Shown in pieces: positions 24,950 through 36,545 of a DNA stretch of 64,000 bases; the stretch's first letter is position 1, and each line of letters begins with the position of its first letter. The stretch lies in NCBI RefSeq assembly GCF_904849725.1, contig NC_058522.1, positions 430,743,529-430,807,528 on the forward strand, read 5' to 3'. Under the pieces are notes generated by a model. The model was not told where the DNA came from. It saw only the letters and a program-made list of their open reading frames with translations, and ran no database searches. Both the position numbers and the translations under genes were made by a program. This DNA comes from Hordeum vulgare subsp. vulgare. Its lineage: Eukaryota > Streptophyta > Magnoliopsida > Poales > Poaceae.

Positions 24950-26244
24950 TTATGCGTAGAAGCGCTTCAGTAGATCTCCATTCCATGCTCGCGGCTCGTC
25001 CGTCTCCCTGTCGATGTTGTAGAGTCGATACGCTCCGTTGTTCAGCACCTTAGAAATGATGAACGGTCCTTCCCAGGCGGGAGCCAACTTGTGTTGTCTC
25101 TGTTGATCCACTCGGAGCACCAGGTCGCCTGCTTGGAACGTGCGGCTCCTGACGTGCCGCGCATGAAATCGCCGCAAATCTTACTGATAAATTGTTGAAC
25201 GGATCAATGCCATCTCGCGCTCCTCTTCTAAAAGGTCTACTCCATCTTGCCTGGCTTGCTCTGCTTCGGCTTCGGAGAAGAGTTCGACTCGTGGAGAGTT
25301 GTGAAGCAAGTCACTCGGAAGGACCGCCTCTGCTCCATAAACGAGGAAAAACGGGGATCGTCATGTCAATCTATTCGGAGTTGTTCGGAGGCCCCACAGC
25401 ACCGAAGGCAGCACGGTGACCCATGCGCCGGAGGCATGTCCAACTTCTCGCAGGAGTCGAGGCTTCAGCCCTTGAAGAATGAGTCCATTCGCCCGCTCCG
25501 CTTGTCCGTTTGTTTGGGGGTGCGCAACGGATGCAAAATCCACTCGGATACCTTGGCCTGCGCAAAAACCTTTGAACCTGTCCGAGTCAAAGTTTGTGCC
25601 ATTGTAGGTGATTATGCTGTGTGGAACCCCGTATCTGGCGATGATGTCTCTGATAAATTTGATGGCCGTAAGGGCATCAAGCTTCTTGATTGGTCGGGCT
25701 TCAATCCACTTGGTAAATTTGTCGACTGCTACCAGCAGATGGGTGAATCCTCCTTGGCCTGTTCTGAATGGTCCGACTGTATCTAATCCCCACACGGCGA
25801 ATGGCCAAGAAAGGGGGATTGTCTTCAGCGCGGACGTTGGCTTGTGGGACTTGTTTGAATAGAACTGACAACCTTCGCACGGTCGACTATATCTTTTGCC
25901 ATTTCATTCGCCTGCAACCAGAAGAAACCAACTCTGAATGCTTTGGCAACGATTGTCCTTGAGGAGGCATGATGGCCGCAGATTCCCGAGTGAATTTCTT
26001 CCAAAATTAACCGACCCTCATCAGGAGAGATACACCGTTGAAGGATGCCTGAAACACTTTCTCTGTATAACTGGTCATCAATGACGGTGAAGGACTTCGA
26101 CCTGCGAACGATCTGCCTAGCTTGGACCTCGTCTTTCGGTAACTCTTGCCTCAGGATGTATGCAATGAATGGCACAGTCCATTCGGGAATGACGGCTAGA
26201 ATCTCCATGACCAGGTCAACCACAGCGGGAACCTCGACTTCAGT
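24950..26244 (-). pseudogene. Gypsy integrase, inactivated
   Basis: Three parts remain. The zinc-binding HHCC region (26223 to about 25880) keeps HSGICGHHASS, but a one-base deletion near 25880 shifts the frame just at the expected C-x2-C. The catalytic core (25795-25361) has WGLDTVGPF (first Asp) and NGQAERANGLIL (Glu). The second Asp is replaced by Tyr in SIITYNGTNF (codon 25606-25604). After an in-frame TGA at about 25361 and a TAA near 25190, the C-terminal part (25177-24950) keeps AWEGPFIISKVLNNGAYRL. With three kinds of lesion the enzyme cannot be functional. Confidence 0.9.
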
Positions 26245-28062
26245 CTAATCTGTTGAGCTCTTCGGTTGCACAGGTTCTTCTGTAAAAGGATCTTCTCTTA
26301 CCGAGGGGAGTTGTAGGTGCTCGAGGCATACATCACTCGGGACAGGTCTCCGTGTGGATCCAAGTTTTGCCAATTCATCTGTTGCTTGGTTTTTCAGTCG
26401 GAGAACATGGTGAAGTTCTAGACCTTCGAACTTCTTTTCAAGCTTTCTTATTGCGTTGCAGTATGCAGTCATTGTGGGGTTCCTTACATCCCACTCCTTC
26501 ATTACTTGATTAACCACTAGATCTGAGTCGCCATAGACCATCAGGCGATGGACGCCGAGTGTGATGGCCATGCGCAACCCGTAAAGGAGAGCTTCGTACT
26601 CTGCTTCGTTGTTGGAAGAATCAAAATGGATCTGCAACACATACTTGAGTTTATCACCTTTCGGGGATATGAGCACTACGCCGGCACCGGAGCCATTCAA
26701 CATCTTGGACCCATCGAAGAACATGGTCCAATGAGCCAAGTAGATGTGAGTCGGTTGCTGTTGTTCTACCCATTCTGCTATGAAGTCAGCAAGAGCTTGA
26801 GACTTTATAGCTTTCTTGGCTTCGAACTTGATGTCGCAGTATAGCATCTCCATTGCCCACTTTGCCACTCGGCCTGATGAGTCCCGATTGTGGAGAATTT
26901 CCGACAACGGAGCATCAGATATGACAGATACCAAGTGGTCTTGCAAATAATGAGCCACCTTCTTTGCAGTCATGTAGATCCCATAAATAAGCTTCTGATA
27001 ATGAGGATACCTCTGCTTGGAAGGAGTCAGGACTTCGGAAACATAATATACTGGCCGCTGAACCTTGTACGCTTTGCCTTGTTCTTCGCGTTCGACTGTC
27101 AGAACGGTGCTGACGACTTGATTTGTAGCCGCGATGTACAGAAGAAGGGGTTCTTTACTGAGCGGGGCAGTAAGAACCGGCTGGGTGGAAAGCAGGGCTT
27201 TGAGGTCGTCGAATGCGATTTGGGCTTCGTCTGTCCACTCGAAGGTATCCGACTTCTTCATGAGTCGGTACAGAGGTAACACCTTCTCGCCGAGTCGAGC
27301 GATAAACCTGCTCAAAGCCGCTAGGCAACCTATGAGCCTTTGTACGTCATGTACTCTTACCGGCCGCTCCATTCTAACAATGGTCCCGATCTTTTCGGGG
27401 TTGACATCGATCCCTCGTTCGGAAACAAAGAAACCGAGTAACTTCCCGCTGGGAACGCCGAATGAACACTTGGCTGGGTTGAGCTTGATATCGTACCTAC
27501 GTAGGTTGGCGAATGTTTCTACCAAGTCAGTCAGCAGGTCGGAACCTTTGCGTGACTTGACTACGATATCGTCCATATATGCCTCCACATTTCGACCAAT
27601 CTGGTCTAGGAGACATTTTTGGATCATTCGCATAAAAGTTGCTCCTGCATTCTTCAAACCAAATGGCATAGTGATGTAACAGAAGCACCCGAATGGGGTG
27701 ATGAAAGATGTTTTTAATTCATCTGGACCATACAGACGGATCTGATGATAGCCCGAATAGGCATCAACGAAGGATAAGCGCTCGCAACCCGCAGACGAAT
27801 CAACGATTTGATCAATGCGGGGGAGCGGGAAGTGGTCTTTCGGACAGGCCTTATTAAGGTGCTTGAAATCGATGCACATACGGAGAGACTTGTCCTTCTT
27901 GGACACCATGACAACATTAGCGAGCCACTCGGAGTGGTGTACCTCGCAAATGAAGTTGGCAGCCAGAAGTTTAGCTACCTCCTCTCCGATTGCTTTTCTC
28001 TTGTGCGCGACGGACCGACGCAGGCGTTCTCGGACGGGCCGAGCGGCAGGGTCCACATGCAA
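26245..28062 (-). CDS. Gypsy reverse transcriptase-RNase H
   Basis: An open frame of 605 codons, in the same phase as gag-protease, but separated from it by TAG (28162) and TGA (28063-28065). It begins in the RT fingers. RT motifs are present in order: MVSKKDKSLRMCIDFKHLNK, LSFVDAYSGYHQI (first catalytic Asp), FGLKNAGATFMRMI and AYMDDIVVKS (YMDD). An RNase HI domain follows, with FFDGS, NNEAEYEALLYGL, VYGDSDLVVNQ and NQATDELAKLGS carrying the D-E-D-D set. The frame ends at an in-frame TAG (26245-26247) that splits it from the integrase. Translation of this segment would require readthrough or internal initiation. Confidence 0.88.
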   Translation of the reverse strand: MHVDPAARPVRERLRRSVAHKRKAIGEEVAKLLAANFICEVHHSEWLANVVMVSKKDKSLRMCIDFKHLNKACPKDHFPLPRIDQIVDSSAGCERLSFVDAYSGYHQIRLYGPDELKTSFITPFGCFCYITMPFGLKNAGATFMRMIQKCLLDQIGRNVEAYMDDIVVKSRKGSDLLTDLVETFANLRRYDIKLNPAKCSFGVPSGKLLGFFVSERGIDVNPEKIGTIVRMERPVRVHDVQRLIGCLAALSRFIARLGEKVLPLYRLMKKSDTFEWTDEAQIAFDDLKALLSTQPVLTAPLSKEPLLLYIAATNQVVSTVLTVEREEQGKAYKVQRPVYYVSEVLTPSKQRYPHYQKLIYGIYMTAKKVAHYLQDHLVSVISDAPLSEILHNRDSSGRVAKWAMEMLYCDIKFEAKKAIKSQALADFIAEWVEQQQPTHIYLAHWTMFFDGSKMLNGSGAGVVLISPKGDKLKYVLQIHFDSSNNEAEYEALLYGLRMAITLGVHRLMVYGDSDLVVNQVMKEWDVRNPTMTAYCNAIRKLEKKFEGLELHHVLRLKNQATDELAKLGSTRRPVPSDVCLEHLQLPSVREDPFTEEPVQPKSSTD

Positions 28063-28161
28063 TCAGTGCTCATCCAACTCCCTGGGTACACCAGGCATGT
28101 CAGCAGGCTTCCATGCAAAAATGTCCCAGTTCTCACGGAGGAATTGGATGAGCTCGGCTTC

Positions 28162-30870
28162 CTATTTTGGATCAAGGGTGGTGGAGATGTTTGTTGGGGA
28201 GGCGTTGGCATCCGTCGGGTGGATGCTTACTTTCTTCATATCTCCCGCCGACTGGAATGCGGACTCGGAAGCTGGCTTCTTTGAACGCATCAGGTCGGCG
28301 GGGTCGGCTATCTTCTTGTACTCATCCAACTCGAGCACAGCCATCTGATGGTCTGCAATTCTCGACCCCTGCTGCAGACACTCCTCGGCCCGCCGCCGAT
28401 TGACTGTGACAGTAATCACGCCTTTGGGACCAGGCATCTTCAGCTTCAAATATACGTAACATGGACGGGCCATGAAACGTACGTATGTCGGACGGCCCAG
28501 AATGGCATGGTATGCACTCTGAAAGTCTACCACCTCGAATGTTAACTTCTCTTTGCGAAAATTCTTGTCAGAGCCGAAAACGACATCCAACGCAATCTGG
28601 CCGAGTGATTTAGCCTTTCTTCCCGGGACGACTCCATGGAACTGCATACTGCTCTCGCTAAGTCTGGACATCGGAATTGCCATTCCCTTGAAAGTATCGG
28701 CGTACATGATATTCAAGCCGCTGCCGCCGTCCATGAGGACTTTGCGCAGCCTAACTCCTTCCACCACCGGGTCGACGACCAAAGCTTGCCTCCCTGGGGT
28801 GGGTACGTGTGCTGGGTGGTCTGACTGATCAAAAGTGATTGCAGTCTGTGACCACTTGAGGAACGTGGGAGTGGATGGGGTTGCCATGTTTACCTCCCTG
28901 TTGACCAGTTTTAGTTGACTTTTGCTTTCTACATCGGCAAAAATCATTAACGTTGCATGGACTTGAGGGAACGGATCCTCCTTGTCCTCATCATCTTGCT
29001 CGATGTCTTTCTCACTCGGTTGTTCTTCACCGAATCCTTGGATCAGGAGGCGACACTGCCGAGTGGTATGTTTCGGCAATATGACATTGCCTTCTTCATC
29101 TGTCTTCGTGTGGATTGGACACGGTTGATCTAGGATAGAATTTCCTGATTGTTTCTTCTTGAGGGTGCACTGTGCTTTCCCCTTGCCTTTGAACTTAGCG
29201 TTTGTAACGACTGCCGCCTCTGCTTGCGGAGTGGATTGAGCTTTCTGTTTTTGCTTCCGACTGCCGTTCCCATCTCCGTCGACGACTGACTTATGCTTGC
29301 CGCTACGTATGCGGTCCTCCTGTTCGCCATTTGCATAGCGCGCGGCTATCTCCATCATCTTGCTCATGGAGATGTCGCCTGTCCGACCAAACTTCAGGTA
29401 TAGATCTCTGTACCGAACGCCTGCCTTGAAGGCGCGGACTTCTTGGTGCTCTGTAACATTCTCCACCGTGTGGTACAGGGTTGTCCAGCGCTGGATGAAA
29501 TCGCGCAAGGGCTCGTTTTGCTTCTGGACACAGTGCTGAAGCTCTATGAGACCAGTAGGGCGTTTGCACGTACCCTTGAAGGTCCTGATGAAGACTTGGG
29601 ACAGATATGCCCAACTGTAAATGCTTGATGGAGCTAACTGGTTTAGCCAAGCTCGAGCCGAACCGTCAAGCATCAGTGGGAGATGTTTCATGGCGACATG
29701 GTCATCTCCGCCACCGATCTGGACCGCCACTCTGTAGTCGTCTAACCAAGTTTCTGGTTTGGACTCTCGTGTGAATTTGCTGATTCCCGTCGCCAATCGG
29801 AAGTTGGGAGGGATGTCAGCCGAGCGAATGGCCCGACTGAAGCACTCGGGACCAGAAACAACGGTCCTGCTTCCACTCAGATGATCTCTATCGTGACCAT
29901 CATGGTGGGCTCGGCTTCTATCAACCTTCTTCTGAGTGATATACCCTCTTGCATCAGGCCTTTGATCATGCGCGCCACCACCCGAACGATGATCATCGTA
30001 ATACCGGGGTCCGTAAGGCCCACTCCGCGGAGGAGTACGCGAACGGCGACGATCTTCGGGATGAGACCGAATGGAAAGAGGATTCCGACTCGGGTCCCTG
30101 GAACGGCTGCCCCCTCTGCGTCGCTGGTGAGAGTCGGGACTGAAAACCGACCGATGTGTGTCCGCTTGAACGGAACTGTTGTGTATCTTGTTGTGCCACT
30201 GGGAGACCGCCGAGTTTTGCTGCTGCGCCGTATGTAACAAGGCACGGATCTGCTCGATTCCTCTACCACCCTCCGAATCAGTCGGCTGGAGAGAATCAGC
30301 GATCCTGGCAGCTGCAGCCAAGTTGAGGATGGGTGTGCGGAACACCTCGACGTTGCTCTGGCGAGTGCGTCGACTGGAAGAACGAGGGTGCTGACGACGA
30401 GCGCCGGATGATTCTCCGATCTCACGCTCGTTCTGACCAGTCTCGGAGGGACTTTCGTGGGAATTGGCCATGAGTACTTCGGCGGCAGGCCCGTGACCCT
30501 GATACTCGGAAGGTAGTTCAGCCGGAACTGACTCCAAGCACTGGGATGACCGCGGGACCACAACCGATTCGAGCACCGCCACTTGAAAGGACATGTTTTG
30601 TCGCGCTAGGGCGTGTCGCACCCAACGCTGGAGCCGCGAACGACCGGATCGCTTGTTGCGGCGCGTGACGGGGGCGAAGATCGACACCGGGATCGATGGC
30701 TGGAGAAGAAGAATGCCGCAGGAACTGGCACGGAAGTGCGTAGCCCCGCGACTCGGAAGCGTCTCGATGTCGAGGGGCGCATCATGAAGCCATGCCGAAT
30801 CATCGGCGATGAAGGAGAGTGCACCGAAGAGGATCTCATGACCCATGCACAGATCTCCGCCGGATGACAT
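28162..30870 (-). CDS. Gypsy Gag-aspartic protease
   Basis: A continuous frame of 902 codons from an ATG at 30870 to a TAG at 28162-28164. The first ~350 residues are Arg/Ser-rich and variable. A retrotransposon Gag domain follows (residues ~360-530, with SARAWLNQL and FIQRWTTLYHTVEN). A CPIH...H...C stretch stands where a zinc knuckle would be. Near the C terminus is a retroviral-type aspartic protease with VLMDGGSGLNIMYA as catalytic loop (D-G-G-S, usual in this plant clade) and AILGRPTYVRFMA as the flap-distal strand. The closing TAG is in the same frame as the RT frame that follows, so the ancestral product was probably one Gag-Pol polyprotein and this stop is an acquired break. Confidence 0.88.
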   Translation of the reverse strand: MSSGGDLCMGHEILFGALSFIADDSAWLHDAPLDIETLPSRGATHFRASSCGILLLQPSIPVSIFAPVTRRNKRSGRSRLQRWVRHALARQNMSFQVAVLESVVVPRSSQCLESVPAELPSEYQGHGPAAEVLMANSHESPSETGQNEREIGESSGARRQHPRSSSRRTRQSNVEVFRTPILNLAAAARIADSLQPTDSEGGRGIEQIRALLHTAQQQNSAVSQWHNKIHNSSVQADTHRSVFSPDSHQRRRGGSRSRDPSRNPLSIRSHPEDRRRSRTPPRSGPYGPRYYDDHRSGGGAHDQRPDARGYITQKKVDRSRAHHDGHDRDHLSGSRTVVSGPECFSRAIRSADIPPNFRLATGISKFTRESKPETWLDDYRVAVQIGGGDDHVAMKHLPLMLDGSARAWLNQLAPSSIYSWAYLSQVFIRTFKGTCKRPTGLIELQHCVQKQNEPLRDFIQRWTTLYHTVENVTEHQEVRAFKAGVRYRDLYLKFGRTGDISMSKMMEIAARYANGEQEDRIRSGKHKSVVDGDGNGSRKQKQKAQSTPQAEAAVVTNAKFKGKGKAQCTLKKKQSGNSILDQPCPIHTKTDEEGNVILPKHTTRQCRLLIQGFGEEQPSEKDIEQDDEDKEDPFPQVHATLMIFADVESKSQLKLVNREVNMATPSTPTFLKWSQTAITFDQSDHPAHVPTPGRQALVVDPVVEGVRLRKVLMDGGSGLNIMYADTFKGMAIPMSRLSESSMQFHGVVPGRKAKSLGQIALDVVFGSDKNFRKEKLTFEVVDFQSAYHAILGRPTYVRFMARPCYVYLKLKMPGPKGVITVTVNRRRAEECLQQGSRIADHQMAVLELDEYKKIADPADLMRSKKPASESAFQSAGDMKKVSIHPTDANASPTNISTTLDPK

Positions 30871-30917
30871 GACGAAAAGATGAAATCGCAAACTCGCCGG
30901 AAGTCGCTTAGACGCCT

Positions 30918-30936
30918 GCCCCACGGTGGGCGCCAA
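30918..30936 (-). other. Gypsy primer-binding site
   Basis: Minus-strand TTGGCGCCCACCGTGGGGC lies one base after the 5' LTR and has the form of a plant Gypsy primer-binding site. The matching tRNA was not assigned. A reading frame can be opened from the TTG inside this site, but the real gag start is the ATG at 30870. Confidence 0.75.
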
Positions 30937-30937
30937 C

Positions 30938-31474
30938 TGTCGTGGGTATAAGTCTGACAGTAGAAGTACGGGGTACGAAAGTATATGGGCAGAGCCTTAG
31001 CTACGGCGAGGATGTATGAATTCAGGCCCCTCTACGGTGGAGGTAAAAAGCCTTACGTCTCAGTGCTCTTGGAAGCTTTGTGTCGAGTGTATTAAGGGAT
31101 TACAGCAAGTGCCAACCCCTGTACCAGTGGTGAAGGGCGGCTTATATAGAGTGCGCTATCCTTCATAATGGCCCGGCGGACAGGGGTGGAGTAGTGGCGA
31201 ATAAAGGCTGACGTTACTGGTAACGTAAGCCTTAAATGCTAGTTATGGTGTATGGAAACGTATGACAGTTGCCCTCCTGGGAGGTTACGACATACAGAGT
31301 GGATTCCAGTCAGTACGTTAGATATGCTCCGAATGGATCGTCGCCGACTGGATGATGGGGGCGTCCTTAGTTCAGTCGGAATAATCTAAGGGCCTTGTCC
31401 TCTATGAAGGGTAGTCCTTCGGTAGGACCTATAGGGCAGAGTTATGACCCTACCCTGGGGCTATAACCCCATCA
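30938..31474 (-). repeat. 5' LTR of the Gypsy element
   Basis: 537 bp. On the minus strand it starts TGATGGGGTTATAG and ends CTTATACCCACGACA, so TG...CA termini are intact here. It is followed directly by the primer-binding site. Confidence 0.92.
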
Positions 31475-31479
31475 GACGA

Positions 31480-32787
31480 GTTTTAAAACTTTGTTTGCTT
31501 TCCGTTATTGAGACTTGATACCGCGAATGACAAAAAAAACATAAGTTTTAGAAATTAAAAGTAAAAAATTGGTGCGCCCGCATATGATATCCAACAATTT
31601 TACAGACCGCGAGGCAATTGTGCAGCTGGGCAGCGTGGGCGTGCAAATTTCGGCGTTCCGTCAAAGAGACAAGTCGCCCCGTCCGTGTATCGGTGTATGC
31701 GTGGGTGTGGCAGTGTGGGTGTGTGGCCGGCCGGAGGTCCGCCGCGAAAGATCGACGCGGGAAACGGAAACGTCTCTTTCTCGAAGCGAACAGCTCCCCG
31801 GTCTCAGTGCATGGTCAGTCGTCCACCACGGTCCGTTTCCACGTCCACCGGGCGGTGTGTTTCTCGCCGCTGTCCGAGCAATTCCCCTCCCGACCTGCGT
31901 GTGGACACCACCAGGCAAGTCCACACGTACGGTCGGTCCCAACATCAAACGCCAATTTCTTATGCTAACCACTTCTTTCCGTCAGTGCGATTATATTATA
32001 TTTTGCCTCGGACTTGCTTGCTAATCGGGGTCAAGTCAAGCCACGAAGATTTGGTTTTTGCTAGCTCACGCTTGCCCCAGCAGGCCCGCCCGTTGTATCG
32101 TTGTCATGGACGATTCCGTTTTTCTACAGGGAGGCCCTCTCCGTGTGGCCATCAGCGTCAGATTATCTTGTCTGCGCCATTAAACTTGTCGGATTTGCCC
32201 CCACTTTCATGCCTGATGTGCCGTACGTGTTTGCTCACCCAAAGAGACGTATACGTACGCATGCACCACTTACAACAACTAAAATGCCAGTATCAGAAAC
32301 GATCTTATATTATGCATATTATGAAACGGAGAAAGTAGTACCAAATATCTGTCAGAGTGTCAATACCCACCTTTTTTTAACATCAACGTACATACACTTT
32401 TGTTTTGGGCGAAATGGAAATAGTGAAATACAATCAATAAAAAAACAGGCCGGATTCTAAGAATAAAAACAGAAAGGGCATGGATCTGCATAAAGAGAGC
32501 CTTTCCTAGACAAAGGCATAGCTAAAACGTTTTGCTAAAGACGGCTGTTACAAATCAGCCCAGTCGGCTCGCTGGCCGCTCATTCTATTTCAGTCTCGTC
32601 GCGATCTATCATTGGATACACGTATGCACTGCTTCGTTCTTCTTGCCCCGTGACCAAAAGCAGCAGAAAAATCCCTTTGCAGCCTTACTTCCATCACACG
32701 CACGCGGAAAAGGCTAACCCGAAGGCAGTGAACTCCGGCGAGAAATTCACAACCTCGCCTGCTACAGTGAAGCTCCGTGAGCCCCCG
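31480..32787. other. Intergenic flank, no gene recognised
   Basis: The left part continues the sequence interrupted by the Gypsy insertion (the same host DNA as 5689-5848). No domain is recognised in its frames. About 32299-32338 ends in TTATGAAACGGAGAAAGTA, which resembles one terminus of a Stowaway MITE with its TA target; the opposite terminus was not found. Confidence 0.5.
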
Positions 32788-35700
32788 TGTAACGTCCAAG
32801 ATGCGGTCCTTTCTATTCTGGGGGTCGAGACCCCCGAATAGGAAAGAAGCGCATCTAAGCGTTTCGCAAGCAAGTAACATAGCACAAATAATAATAAAAG
32901 TAGACAATTCGGGATTCAACTGTCTTCTTATTAATAACTCAGAGTACATCACAGATACAATCAAGGTAGTTCCGCTACGGACTACAAAACATGGAAATGC
33001 TATGCTACCCTGCCTGCAGGCCCGCGATCACGACCACGCCTCAGTCCTCTGGATAGTTCACGTAGAGGCGGTCTGTCTCCTCGTCGTACTGCCACGCCAG
33101 CTGGGAGCCGTCGGGATCATCTGTCTCTGGGGTACCTGTACCTGCTGGAAGTTTCGGAGGAATCCGTGAGCCACGGGGACTCAGCAATCTAAGACCTTGG
33201 TGCCAGAACTAGTCATGTTATTAGGTAGGGTAGGGGTGAAGTGTATCAGGCTGCAGCACCCTAAGCTTGATTAAGTGGCTAACTTACGCAAAGTGGAAGT
33301 GAAGGTGGTCTACGCTAGCGGTCGGGAATACTTGATCACTAAGTGATCCTGAACACCTACCTACGGCATTCATAACCCCACCGTGTTCCCGATCGAAGAG
33401 AGATCTTCGAAGGGACAGTCACGGTTACGCACACAGTTGGCAGTTTTATTAGATTATGTTTAAGTTCTCTAATACCGGATGTTAACAAAATATTCCAAGT
33501 TGCCACATAACCGCGGGCACGGCTTTCCGAAAGATTAAACCCTGCAGGGGTGCTCCAACTAGTCCATCACAAACGAACACAGGCCGCAAAGGCATCCTCT
33601 ATCACGAATCTCGTGATCTCGTCGGATTCCTTAGAGGGAAACCTCAACTCCGGGGGAAACCAAAGCTTCATTGGGATTCCTATACGCAAGATATACCGCT
33701 AATGTAAGACGAGGCTAGCAGGACCTCCCGTCGTGTCGACAACCCCGATAAGAGCCGCGTATCTCAGTCTCAGGACACGACGGATGAGCGACGCATACAG
33801 TGGCCTGATAGAAATCTCTCAAGTTGCCCTGAGTTGGCCCCGCACAGTGCTCTAATTTGGACCAACACTCATGAGGAGCACTGGCCCGGGTTGTTGATTA
33901 AAGTCCTCGGGGTAGCTATTCCCTATGCAGTTTATTATTAGGTGATTAGCAAATTAACACCAATGTTGGGTCCTGCCGGTCAAGCCTTAGCACTACGCGA
34001 TTTATCGAGGGGGTCCCCATAACAACCCCGAACGTGTTAGGAGCGATCATTATGGAATCAAACACCGGTAACCGGTAACTAAGGCGGCAATAACGGAACA
34101 AAGCACCCGGCAAAAGGCTAGGCCTCCCGTCATTTACCAAGTATATAAGTGCATTAATTAAATAACAGAATTTAAGATAATGATACCAAGGCTCATGTTA
34201 TCACATGAGTCAAAGCACCTGCATCTAGCAACGCTAACATTAGTAGCTGAACAAGCCTACTTAGCCATACAAGTTTGCTAGGAAGGAGAACGGTGTTTGG
34301 GCTCATGGCATATGAAGAGGCAGTTTAATTCAGTGGTAGGCAGCGAGCAATATGACAGGGAAACGAAACTAGCATAACAAGTCTAGAGATGGAATCAAGG
34401 TCATATCATCTTGACTGTGATATCCTCAGCTTGGAATGGTTCTGGTTCGTCCTGCACGTACTCTCCGGACTCCACGTATTTGTTCTCCGATCCCGGTGCT
34501 ACCCAACATGAGAATAACAACCAATGAACAGCATCACCACAAGATGCAACAATCACATGATGCATGAGATGAAAAATGGGCATGCATCACTAATTCTATC
34601 ACTAGCACAAGCAAATTAAACTACTGCAAGTTTCTGGACAGAACTGTACGCTTAGCTATTTTGACATGCATGAGGATGGCATGAACAGATGCGGCTCGTG
34701 AAAACGATGCAAAACTATATAAAGAACATTGCAAACGGAGCTACGGATCAACGGGAATCAACGAAACAAGATATGAAGCTCTACGTGGAAGAATCTACAC
34801 CACACTCACAATTGGCACAAATCTGGTATTCCCAAGTTGCCAAGACATGTATCATACCAACATGAATGGAATGGAGCAAGGAAGAACACCACAACATCCC
34901 CTAAGCACACACAAAGATCAAAATGACAAAACTACATAATCTGCCATAATCTGCATCTTAGCTCTTTGTGAGCTACATGCAACATAGCTACAGGCCTCCA
35001 AACATGACAAATAATATATGTGGTTGTTGTCAACCAAGAACACTACAAGAACCATCAAGAATCACAGCAAAAGGAATTAAACTCTAGAAGATGCAAGGCC
35101 ACAAACTTTCCCAAAACCATCAGATCTCACGGACTTAGTGAAAATTCCTGCACCTGAGTTTCTGTCTTTGTTCTGAAGCTTTTTTGACAGCAACCAAAAC
35201 ACAACCTACTGGACTCCAAATGATTTGAAATTTGACAGGGAGCTTCACAAACATATCAGGTTCAAAATCCTAGCACTTAACTAAGGCAAGTTCTCAACAC
35301 AATGACCTGCACATCCTCATCTATAGGGGAAGAAAATGTTTCCAGAAATCCCAGACTTAAATTTCAGGTTTCACTAAGCTGGACTTTTTCAGCCACATGC
35401 CCACTTTGTCTAGGCATAGTTTGCACACACATAACAGCAAGTGATAAATGACATCACTATGGTGTAGAGCAAAACCCCTACTACTATCACACAAAAACTC
35501 ATGCCCTTGGGCTCCACCTATTCCATGGAATCAAGGAACAAACTTGCAACAAATCTGAATATGTCAACTCCATAAAGTATCCTAATGGCAAAACAAACTT
35601 CACCACTGGATTCCTTGGGAGATTCTACCCCAAAATCATCTATAATATGGGGACACTTACTTGGAACAAGTGACCACAATTAAGGAAGAGGAAACTACTC

Positions 35701-36169
35701 CAAATCATGCCTAGTAATTAGTGCATCATTTCATGTAGTTCCTACCAAGACAACAACTACAAAGGTTGAGTTCATGTGCACAATGACAAAGTGACATGGG
35801 GGTTTGAACCCCATGTTTGTGTCATGCACATCAACTTCATAACCACTACTACCAAGCTTCCCACGCAAACAACATACTATGCCCTCTCACATATGGTCAT
35901 GTGAAGGTGCAAAGCTTGCTTGCAAAGGTGGAATGCTTCTCACCACACATCTACTCCACATCACCCACAAGCACATCTTGCTCTAGACCAAAGCACATAC
36001 CTAAACATGTTAAGCTTGCAACTTACTCTAGGACAAGCTCACACACACAAGATATATGTGGTGAGGGAGGGAACCCCTTCACTCACACACAAACTTGCAC
36101 AAGGCCACCATCATGAGGATGACTAGCACCCACATGCTCTAGCCTAGCAAGGCACACAAGTAAACTCAC

Positions 36170-36410
36170 AAGTAAAACACACACTTGCATACTTATGCTA
36201 GCAACACCTCATGTGTGTGCAACACTCTCACACACATACACATATCTTGCCACCTATCTGGACACACAAGCAAAAGAACACACAACACCTACACTTGCAA
36301 CAACTACAATGGAGGCACCACACACACATGCACATTTGGCAAGCATCAAGTGTGTGCACACACACATGCACATTTCTCTCACAAGAACACATACACACAT
36401 CACCTCAAAT
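36170..36410. repeat. CA-rich low-complexity stretch
   Basis: Irregular CACACA/CACATG tracts within the solo LTR. Several short overlapping frames here are rich in His and Thr only because of this composition. Confidence 0.8.
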
Positions 36411-36545
36411 GGCCATACTATAGCAGCAAACAAAACCAATAAAATGCCCTCTGCCATCTAAGTTTAATGCACAACCATCAACTAAGCAAAAGAGCAAAAG
36501 GAAAATAAATAAATAATAGGGAGAAAAATAAAATAAAAGGGCACC

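Larger units (their letters stand above)
5849..31474 (-). mobile_element. Gypsy LTR retrotransposon with antisense gene, hosting a nested LARD
   Basis: Two LTRs (5849-6384 and 30938-31474) are flanked by a perfect 5-bp duplication GACGA (5844-5848, 31475-31479). The coding strand is minus: primer-binding site next to the right LTR, then gag-protease, RT, RNase H and integrase from right to left. Protease before RT with integrase last is Gypsy order. Excluding the nested 13.2-kb element the unit is about 12.4 kb. The 3' third carries a spliced antisense gene (6910-23576, +) and a hairpin minisatellite (23806-24834). This resembles Tat-lineage elements such as maize Grande, which also carries an antisense gene; the lineage is inferred. 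In-frame stops and a frameshift make it non-autonomous. By-eye counting gives roughly 6% difference between the LTRs. Confidence 0.92.

Noticed and set aside
30871..30936. Extended gag start in the primer-binding site
   Set aside because: It requires a TTG start inside the primer-binding site. The ATG at 30870 agrees with the Gag N terminus seen in the related relic at 1594.
31685..32338. 217-codon plus-strand frame
   Set aside because: No recognisable domain, unusual composition and no splice or promoter context. Treated as a chance frame.
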